This document shows, in pieces, positions 1 to 4,725 of a DNA stretch of 5,475 bases. The notes under the pieces were generated by a model. That model searched no databases. It had not been told where the DNA came from and worked only from the letters and a program-made list of their open reading frames with translations. Within the stretch, counting starts at the first letter, position 1. Every line of letters begins with the position of its first letter. A program made the translations under genes and the position numbers. The stretch comes from Candidatus Heimdallarchaeota archaeon. GTDB taxonomy: Archaea > Asgardarchaeota > Heimdallarchaeia > Heimdallarchaeales > Kariarchaeaceae. Location: NCBI GenBank assembly GCA_015522385.1, contig WAMJ01000086.1:1-5475 (forward strand). Direction: 5' to 3'.

Positions 1-117
1 CCAGAACAGTTGCAGGCCTTAACACCAGAACAGGTGAAGAAGCTATCCGCAGAGCAGCTAAGTAATGTCGATCCAAATGTTTTGAGGAAGGCACTAGAAC
101 TTGCTGAGAGGAAGTGA
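1..117 (+). CDS. C-terminal end of an unidentified protein with an octad TPEQ-type repeat (5' end outside window)
   Basis: Frame 1 is open from the left edge and ends with TGA at 115-117, giving the last 38 residues of a protein. The visible part shows three units of an eight-residue repeat: PEQLQALT, PEQVKKLS and AEQLSNVD, followed by a degenerate fourth unit, PNVLRKAL. The pattern is [P/A]-E-Q-[L/V]-x-x-[L/V]-[T/S/D], amphipathic and probably helical. The DNA repeats too: the nine bases ccagaacag occur at 1-9 and 25-33, one 24-base period apart. The tail is charged and helical (RKALELAERK). I cannot name the family from this fragment. Such repeats often end or link otherwise unrelated proteins, so no function is assigned. 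A T-run 60 bases after the stop may be its terminator. The reading frame is probably real, because the repeat is in frame and clean up to the stop. Confidence 0.7.
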   Translation, partial: PEQLQALTPEQVKKLSAEQLSNVDPNVLRKALELAERK

Positions 118-177
118 AGTAGATTATTCAGTGATTTGTTGGAAACCGATCGTTTGAACGGAGAAAAATTTACGATA

Positions 178-184
178 TTTTTTT
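178..184 (+). terminator. T7 run, possible archaeal terminator of the upstream gene
   Basis: Seven consecutive T residues lie 60 bases after the stop at 117. Archaeal RNA polymerase commonly terminates on T-runs without a hairpin, and I see no hairpin here. The run merges into the TATA-like box that follows, so it could serve as either or both. The assignment is inferred from position and composition only. Confidence 0.35.
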
Positions 185-188
185 ATAC
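181..188 (+). promoter_or_regulatory. TATA-like box upstream of metG
   Basis: The sequence ttttatac resembles an archaeal TATA box. Transcription would be expected to start roughly 25-30 bases downstream, near 208-216. That gives metG a leader of about 125 bases containing a 13-codon upstream ORF (219-260) and a 6-bp hairpin (235-251). A second AT-rich element, catattta around 197-204, is an alternative. No experimental start site is known to me. Confidence 0.4.
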
Positions 189-218
189 CTCAACAACATA
201 TTTAGCTTCGGAGTAACC

Positions 219-260
219 ATGAGGTGTTCTGAAATGCTCGGTTCTCGAGCACAATTCTAG
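219..260 (+). other. possible upstream ORF of 13 codons in the metG leader
   Basis: ATG at 219 opens a frame of 13 codons (MRCSEMLGSRAQF) closed by TAG at 258-260. If transcription starts about 27 bases after the TATA-like box at 181-188, this ATG is the first on the message and only a few bases from its 5' end, which would suit leaderless-type initiation. Two of the 13 codons are Met, and the gene downstream is methionyl-tRNA synthetase. A reading frame this short often occurs by chance. I list it because of its position, not its coding signal. Confidence 0.2.
235..251 (+). promoter_or_regulatory. 6-bp hairpin in the metG leader
   Basis: TGCTCG (235-240) and CGAGCA (246-251) pair perfectly around the five-base loop GTTCT. 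The hairpin sits inside the 13-codon upstream ORF and 87 bases before the metG ATG. It is too short to match a known riboswitch or T-box, and no T-run follows it. A structural role is possible but unproven. Confidence 0.25.
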
Positions 261-322
261 ATTTGGATTCGACAGGTACAGACAACATTATCAACCAACC
301 ATCCTTACACACACAGGTACTC

Positions 323-328
323 AAGGAG
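323..328 (+). promoter_or_regulatory. ribosome binding site that fixes the metG start
   Basis: AAGGAG ends 9 bases before the ATG at 338. It is the clearest Shine-Dalgarno in the window and supports starting MetRS at MAKHLITS rather than 25 codons upstream at the TTG at 263. It also implies that metG is read from a message with a real leader, unlike the neighbouring genes. Confidence 0.7.
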
Positions 329-337
329 CTGATTTCA

Positions 338-2434
338 ATGGCTAAACATCTGATCACCAGTGCACTCCCCTACGTCAACGGAGTAAAGCACTTAGGAAAT
401 TTAATAGGTTCCCTCCTGCCCGCTGACGTCTACGCCCGATACCTCAGGTTTCTGGGTCATGACGTCGTAGCGGTCTGTGGAACTGACGACCATGGAACAC
501 CGGCAGAGATATCTGCCATCGAGGCGGGTCTACCCGTAGAGGAATATGTTGAGAAGATGTATAAAGTCCAGAAGAAGATCTACAAGGACTTCGGCCTGTC
601 CTTCGACTACTTCGGTCAGACATCTACCCCAGAGAATGAGGAAATAACACAGTCAATCTTTCTCCAGCTACATAAAAATGGGTACATTTTCGAGAAGAGG
701 GACGAACAGCTCTATAGTGTAACGGATGAGCGATACCTCCCAGACAGGTATGTAATCGGAACCTGCCCTCACTGCGGGTATGAGAGAGCTAGGGGAGATC
801 AGTGTGAGGGCTGTTCCAAGCTCCTTGACCCGACAGAGCTCATTGAGCCCAAATCGGTGATCTCAGGCAGCACAGATCTCGAGATCAGGGAGACAAGACA
901 CCTGTATATCGACCTCCCTAAGATACAGCCTAAAGTTGAGGAGTGGATCAATGCACAGACGGGATGGCCAGCAACAACTCTTTCCACAGCTCGGAAGTGG
1001 TTAAATGAGGGGCTACGACCAAGAGCGATTACTCGCAATCTCAAGTGGGGAATACCAGTCCCCTTGGAGGGATATGACGACCTCGTATTCTATGTCTGGT
1101 TCGACGCACCCATCGGGTATATCTCCATCACGAAGCAGTGGGCCAACTCACTTGGCAAGCCAGATCTGTGGTTAGACTATTGGAAGGATCCGGAGACGAC
1201 ACTCACACAGTTCATCGGTATAGATAATGTACCATTCCATACCGTCACTTGGCCGTGCTCACTTATCGGAGCAGATGATGGTTACATCCTCGCAAAGAAT
1301 GTTAAGAGCTTTCAGTGGTTGACGTACGAGAAAGGTAAGTTCTCAACCAGTCAGAATAGAGGTGTCTTCACGGACAAAGCACTGGAGTTGTACCCTGCGG
1401 ATTACTGGAGGTATTACCTACTACTTATTGCCCCCGAAAGGCAGGACACAGACTTCCAGTGGAAGTCATTCCAGAACGCAGTGAACAGCGATCTCAACAA
1501 TCTATTAGGAAACTTGGTCAACAGGGTTGTTACATTCTCAGAAAAGCATTTTGACAGCAAGGTTCCTGAGATCAAAGAAGAGACTGATGCTGAACGTGAA
1601 CTCTGGACGCAGGTCGACGAGCTCATAGCGGAGTACAGAAGAGAATTTGATGCAATCGAGTTCCAAAAACCAGTAAGGGCCTTGAGGAAGATCCTACAGG
1701 TGGCCAATAAGTACTTCCAAGAGAGCAAACCATGGGAGACTATAAAGGAGGATCGGGAGAGAACAGGAACAATCGTCTCAACCATTGCTCACCTCTTAAG
1801 GATCCTTGCTATCCTCTATGTCCCCATCATTCCGTTCACCTCCGAGAAAATATTTGGTATCCTAGGTATTGGAACCTCCGTGAATGACGAAAGATGGGAT
1901 ACCCTGATCAGCAAGGATGTCCTCGTAGGGAATACCGTCACCGCGAACGGTCCTCTCTTCACCAAGATACAGGACAAAGACATCGAGAAACTCATCAAGG
2001 AATATGGTGGAGCGGAAGAGAAGAAGAAAAAGCAGAAGAAGGAGAAAGCAAAGGAGAAGAAGAAGAAAATGAAGGAAGAGAAGAAAGAGAAGAAAAAAGA
2101 GGACAAGAAATATGTCAAGTATGAAGACTTCGCACAGATTCAGCTGAGAACCGCAGAGATTCTGGACGTCGAGGATCATCCCAACGCGGACAGCCTACTA
2201 GTCCTAACAGTAAATGATGGGGAGAGAAATGACCGAACTCTCTGTGCAGGAATTAAGGGGCAATACAAGAAGGAAGATTTGGTCGGGAGGAAGGTCGTGA
2301 TTGTCCACAATCTCAAGCCGAAGAAGCTCCGGGGGATAAAAAGTGAGGGAATGGTTCTCGCTGTGGAGGACGAGAACGGAGTAAGTCTTCTCAGTGCAGA
2401 CCGTGACGTCCCGGCAGGGCTTGAAGTCCATTAG
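338..2434 (+). CDS. metG: methionyl-tRNA synthetase with C-terminal tRNA-binding domain
   Basis: MetRS charges tRNA-Met with methionine in the cytoplasm, using ATP. This 698-residue class I enzyme has the HIGH-box variant HLGN (18-21) within PYVNGVKHLGN and the KMSKS-box variant KFSTS (334-338). One zinc knuckle is present (C143, C146, C156, C159). YVWFDAPIGY and FIGIDNVPFHTVTWP form the methionine pocket region. Anticodon-binding residues are N392, R396 and W466, matching E. coli N391, R395 and W461. Residues 560-591 are a linker with 20 Lys in 32. Residues 592-698 form a Trbp111/EMAPII-like OB fold (for example NLKPKKLRGIKSEGM). The ATG at 338 is preferred over an upstream TTG at 263 because MAKHLITSALPY is the family N-terminus and AAGGAG (323-328) lies 9 bases upstream. 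Oddities are Thr for Lys in KFSTS and Ile295 where GKD is usual. Identity is secure. Confidence 0.97.
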   Translation: MAKHLITSALPYVNGVKHLGNLIGSLLPADVYARYLRFLGHDVVAVCGTDDHGTPAEISAIEAGLPVEEYVEKMYKVQKKIYKDFGLSFDYFGQTSTPENEEITQSIFLQLHKNGYIFEKRDEQLYSVTDERYLPDRYVIGTCPHCGYERARGDQCEGCSKLLDPTELIEPKSVISGSTDLEIRETRHLYIDLPKIQPKVEEWINAQTGWPATTLSTARKWLNEGLRPRAITRNLKWGIPVPLEGYDDLVFYVWFDAPIGYISITKQWANSLGKPDLWLDYWKDPETTLTQFIGIDNVPFHTVTWPCSLIGADDGYILAKNVKSFQWLTYEKGKFSTSQNRGVFTDKALELYPADYWRYYLLLIAPERQDTDFQWKSFQNAVNSDLNNLLGNLVNRVVTFSEKHFDSKVPEIKEETDAERELWTQVDELIAEYRREFDAIEFQKPVRALRKILQVANKYFQESKPWETIKEDRERTGTIVSTIAHLLRILAILYVPIIPFTSEKIFGILGIGTSVNDERWDTLISKDVLVGNTVTANGPLFTKIQDKDIEKLIKEYGGAEEKKKKQKKEKAKEKKKKMKEEKKEKKKEDKKYVKYEDFAQIQLRTAEILDVEDHPNADSLLVLTVNDGERNDRTLCAGIKGQYKKEDLVGRKVVIVHNLKPKKLRGIKSEGMVLAVEDENGVSLLSADRDVPAGLEVH

Positions 2435-2439
2435 AAGAA

Positions 2440-2450
2440 TTAATATAAAT
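2440..2450 (+). promoter_or_regulatory. TATA-like box for thpR
   Basis: The sequence ttaatataaat lies in the 34-base gap between the metG stop and the thpR GTG at 2469. Its centre is about 23 bases before the GTG, close to the spacing expected if transcription begins at or next to the start codon. No Shine-Dalgarno precedes the GTG, so a leaderless message is likely. Co-transcription with metG remains possible. Confidence 0.5.
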
Positions 2451-2468
2451 CTATATCAATGGGCTTCT

Positions 2469-3005
2469 GTGCCACATCGATGCTTCTTGGCTATTCGTCT
2501 ACCAGTTATCGAGGACTATTTCAACAGACTTGAGGACTACGAGCAAGATGGGAAGATCAAGAGGGTTGATCCGGACCTCTACCACTTCACACTCCATTTC
2601 TTTGGAAACATCTCATCAGAGCAGGTAGAGGGACTCAGGGACTTAGAACTAACATACCAGAAATTCAATATGGCACTTGGGAATACAGGAGTGATTCCCA
2701 ATCTGAATCGTGCAAGGGTGTTGTACATCGATGTGATCGAGGGACGGAACCATGCAGAAAGCATTCACACCCAACTTATCAATCAACTGGTTGAGAAGGG
2801 ATATAGCTCAGAGAGGAAATTTCTCCCACACCTGACAGTTGCTAGGATTAAGAAGGGGACGAGCCCAAGGCGGATAGCGGAGAGATGGCTTAATGAGCGA
2901 TTTGAGAAAATCGAAGTAACAGTGGAGGAGATTGTCCTTGTTGAATCATTGCTCACACCAAATGGCCCAATTTACAAAGACCGGTGGGCAATACCCCTAC
3001 TTTGA
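2469..3005 (+). CDS. thpR: RNA 2',3'-cyclic phosphodiesterase (2H family, 2'-5' RNA ligase-like)
   Basis: Members of this family (ThpR/LigT) open 2',3'-cyclic phosphates on RNA ends to 2'-phosphates, and some join 2'-5' ends. They act in the cytoplasm on RNA such as tRNA halves. The 178-residue product has both catalytic HxTx motifs of the 2H superfamily: H39-F-T41-L in YHFTLHFFG and H121-L-T123-V in LPHLTVARIKK. The N-terminus after the chosen start, PHRCFLAIRLP, matches the usual R-x-F-[IL]-A-I-x-[LV]-P opening strand, and the length is normal for the family. I chose the GTG at 2469 because it puts that strand at the N-terminus and sits behind a TATA-like box. An in-frame GTG at 2394 would add 25 residues with no family counterpart and overlap metG. 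The gene lies 34 bases after metG and its 3' end overlaps the convergent membrane gene by 9 bases. Family membership is firm; the physiological substrate is not known. Confidence 0.9.
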   Translation: MPHRCFLAIRLPVIEDYFNRLEDYEQDGKIKRVDPDLYHFTLHFFGNISSEQVEGLRDLELTYQKFNMALGNTGVIPNLNRARVLYIDVIEGRNHAESIHTQLINQLVEKGYSSERKFLPHLTVARIKKGTSPRRIAERWLNERFEKIEVTVEEIVLVESLLTPNGPIYKDRWAIPLL

Positions 3006-3479
3006 CTTGGTCATAACAAGGCTGATAATTGCAAAGATACCACCTGCAATGCCCGCGAGAGGGATCTCGGAATACTTGTTTGAGAGAATGGATTCAGATG
3101 ACTGGTAGAATGAGAGATCTTGGTCGCCAAGCACCAAGAACCTAAGAAGAATGAGAAGAAGGGCAGATGCGAGTAGGAGAAATTCAGAGACCCTTTTGTT
3201 TTTTCCCTCTACGATCGCGAGACCAAAGCTAGCAAGGACAAGGATTAATACCAGCACCCCAAGTGTCCAAAGATCACCGAAATATATATTGTACACACCG
3301 TCCGAGGTGAACCAGTCAGATGCAACGGTTCCACTCTTGCTTCCGAGGATGTCCTCATAGCTGTAGTACAGTAGACCATAACTACCCTTGAAAACGACAT
3401 TTCCCACAAGCTCCCAACTTATAACTGCAAATGGGAGGACAAGTTCTAGGATAGCTCCAATAAGAACAAATTTCTTCAT
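2997..3479 (-). CDS. small four-helix membrane protein of unknown function
   Basis: The product from ATG 3479 is 160 residues with four hydrophobic segments, at about 4-22, 70-90, 99-117 and 139-157. Positive charges (MKK at the start, KNKR at 93-96, KSK at the end) all fall on one side. The predicted topology therefore has both termini and the central loop in the cytoplasm and two outside loops, of about 47 (23-69) and 21 residues. The longer loop is rich in Tyr, Ser, Gly and Asp. I see no Cys, His cluster or known motif and do not recognise the family. The frame could extend to GTG 3569, but that adds a basic, non-hydrophobic 30-residue stretch. MKKFVLIGA is a more natural start, with AAGGA at 3491-3495 11 bases upstream. 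The gene is convergent with thpR (9-base overlap) and divergent from the HD-CoaD gene. Coding is likely, given the coherent helices and charge bias. Confidence 0.75.
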   Translation of the reverse strand: MKKFVLIGAILELVLPFAVISWELVGNVVFKGSYGLLYYSYEDILGSKSGTVASDWFTSDGVYNIYFGDLWTLGVLVLILVLASFGLAIVEGKNKRVSEFLLLASALLLILLRFLVLGDQDLSFYQSSESILSNKYSEIPLAGIAGGIFAIISLVMTKSK

Positions 3480-3544
3480 GATTTCAACAGTCCTTCGTAA
3501 TTGATAAGGTGTGCGGATTCGCTTCGTTGGTTTTCTTCCAACTT

Positions 3545-3554
3545 GGCAATTGCC
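3545..3554. repeat. perfect 10-bp palindrome in the divergent promoter region
   Basis: GGCAATTGCC is its own reverse complement. It lies in the 124-base gap between the two divergent genes, about 18 bases upstream of the TATA-like element of the HD-CoaD gene and 65 bases from the membrane protein ATG. That position would suit an operator for a dimeric regulator acting on one or both genes. A single 10-bp palindrome can also occur by chance. Confidence 0.3.
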
Positions 3555-3571
3555 TAAATAGGTGTCCATAG

Positions 3572-3579
3572 GGTTTATC
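3572..3579 (+). promoter_or_regulatory. TATA-like box for the HD-CoaD gene
   Basis: The sequence gtttatct is centred about 28 bases before the ATG at 3604. No Shine-Dalgarno precedes that ATG, so the message is probably leaderless. This spacing is one reason for choosing 3604 over the GTG at 3562, which would place the element inside the coding region. Confidence 0.4.
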
Positions 3580-3603
3580 TTCTATCCCCACTATTGCTAC
3601 TCA

Positions 3604-4719
3604 ATGGACAACCCCCTCGACGCCTACAGGAGGACATTCAAGGTCTATGGGATCGTCTCGGAGCTCCATATTCGGATGATCTATGAAGCATGGATGGAGA
3701 ATCACCGGTACTGGCACTCCTACACTAACCACCTTCTTTACCTTCTGGAGAAGATCGAGAGAGACAAAGGTCACCTCGGTGAGAAGGTCTACCAAGCCCT
3801 TGTTATGACCTCTATCTTCCACAACGTCGTGTTTGATCCGCGGGATAGAATTGGATACGAGATGAGTGCTGCAGTATTTGAAGCCCTGTGCACAAACGAA
3901 GAAGCACCCTACTACAACGAGATCATTGAGACAATTATTGGGCTGAAGACAGATGAGTATGAGGTCAATGAGTTAGCCATCTTCTTCCACGAGTACGACA
4001 GGAGTATCCTCATGCGACCCATGAATTTCAGAAGGCTTGTGGACTATGAGAAACTTATCTTTAAGGAATACCAGTACCTCGATTTCAAAGCGTACAAAGA
4101 GAGGCGGTTACGATGGTTAGAACGATGGAGTACCGAGAATCCAGACTTCTCTTCTACAGCAAGCCAGCTCATGGAGTATATCCGGAGCCTCAGACCAAAA
4201 ATTGGAGTATATGTCGGATCTTTTGACCCATTCCACAAAGGACACTACAGTGTGCTTAAGAAGTCAGAGATGCTCTTTGACAAGGTTATCATTGCAGTTG
4301 GGATCAATCCTAGGAAGGAGGGTCAAGAAGAGGTGAACAGGAGACTCCACGACCTCAAAAGGTGTCTTCCATACCACCAAATTGAGAGTTTTGAGGGATT
4401 CTTTACAGATTTCCTCAAGGATCTGGGATACGACAGTACAGTGATCAGGGGCATTAGAAATACCTCTGACTTGAATGCAGAGATCGCACTGCAGAGGACT
4501 TTCGAGGATTTATATCCAGATATCAATATTGTCTACTTCTTCTCTGATCACTCAGTTCAGCATGTTAGCTCTACACGAGCTAGAAACTTCCGGATTATTA
4601 AACCGGGGAGTGAGAGAATATACCTCGTCGAGCCAGAGATCTCAATTTATGAAAAACTCGGCTTGAGAATCGAAGATTTAGAACACATAAAAATAAAGAA
4701 AAAACACAAAACGATTTAG
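3604..4719 (+). CDS. two-domain protein: HD-type hydrolase-like domain fused to phosphopantetheine adenylyltransferase (CoaD)
   Basis: Residues 200-352 match bacterial CoaD, which transfers AMP from ATP to 4'-phosphopantetheine to make dephospho-CoA. They contain GSFDPFHKGH (205-214), the lysine of NPRK (K238), IRGIRNTSDLNAE (281-293) with both arginines R282 and R285, and SSTRAR (322-327). The RGxR...D pattern favours CoaD over NadD. Residues 8-175 resemble COG4339 predicted metal-dependent HD phosphohydrolases: RYWHSYTNH (H38), IFHNVVFDP (H73, N74), and YDRSIL (D132) followed by a YEKLIFKEY helix. The HD aspartate is Asn, so hydrolase activity is doubtful. The tail (361-371) is lysine-rich. 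At 371 residues it is about twice the length of CoaD alone. Start 3604 is preferred over GTG 3562 because of the TATA-like spacing. Archaea usually use a different adenylyltransferase (COG1019), so the CoaD part may have been acquired from bacteria. The CoaD call is strong; the HD call is good but rests on motif reading. Confidence 0.88.
   Translation: MDNPLDAYRRTFKVYGIVSELHIRMIYEAWMENHRYWHSYTNHLLYLLEKIERDKGHLGEKVYQALVMTSIFHNVVFDPRDRIGYEMSAAVFEALCTNEEAPYYNEIIETIIGLKTDEYEVNELAIFFHEYDRSILMRPMNFRRLVDYEKLIFKEYQYLDFKAYKERRLRWLERWSTENPDFSSTASQLMEYIRSLRPKIGVYVGSFDPFHKGHYSVLKKSEMLFDKVIIAVGINPRKEGQEEVNRRLHDLKRCLPYHQIESFEGFFTDFLKDLGYDSTVIRGIRNTSDLNAEIALQRTFEDLYPDINIVYFFSDHSVQHVSSTRARNFRIIKPGSERIYLVEPEISIYEKLGLRIEDLEHIKIKKKHKTI
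4688..4713 (-). terminator. T-rich terminator of sdhB, inside the 3' end of the convergent gene
   Basis: Read on the minus strand, this stretch begins 13 bases after the sdhB stop and holds successive T-runs of 4, 6, 3 and 5, as expected for an archaeal oligo-T terminator. On the plus strand the same bases encode the lysine-rich tail of the HD-CoaD protein (IKIKKKHK). The role is inferred from composition and position. Confidence 0.5.
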
Positions 4720-4725
4720 AGGGGA

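Noticed and set aside
1..72. Resemblance of the LTPEQV motif to TALE DNA-binding repeats
   Set aside because: TALE repeats are about 34 residues long with a distinct helical body. Here the unit is 8 residues, so the shared LTPEQV is coincidental.
187..225. Inverted repeat ACCTCA / TGAGGT (187-192 and 220-225)
   Set aside because: Only six pairs around a 27-base loop, with no extension on either side; this is easily due to chance.
235..275. tRNA-like or C/D-box RNA in the metG leader
   Set aside because: The ggttct stretch suggests a T arm, but no acceptor, D or anticodon arms can be built around it, and no convincing C and D box pair is present.
263..337. N-terminal extension of MetRS from TTG 263
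   Set aside because: The 25 extra residues have no counterpart in the family, which begins at the ATG at 338 (MAKHLITSALPY), and a good Shine-Dalgarno lies directly before that ATG.
1816..2179. Minus-strand frames rich in Phe, Leu and Ser that look like membrane helices
   Set aside because: They are antisense to the lysine/glutamate linker of metG. The hydrophobic look comes from reading the polypurine tract backwards.
2394..2468. Longer thpR from GTG 2394
   Set aside because: It would overlap metG and add 25 residues without family similarity. The GTG at 2469 places the conserved first strand at the N-terminus behind a TATA-like box.
3480..3569. Longer membrane protein from GTG 3569
   Set aside because: The added 30 residues are basic and polar with no pattern, while MKKFVLIGA at 3479 begins directly with the first helix.
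3562..3603. Longer HD-CoaD protein from GTG 3562
   Set aside because: The 14 extra residues look unconserved, overlap the likely TATA box, and lack a ribosome site. The ATG at 3604 is better placed.
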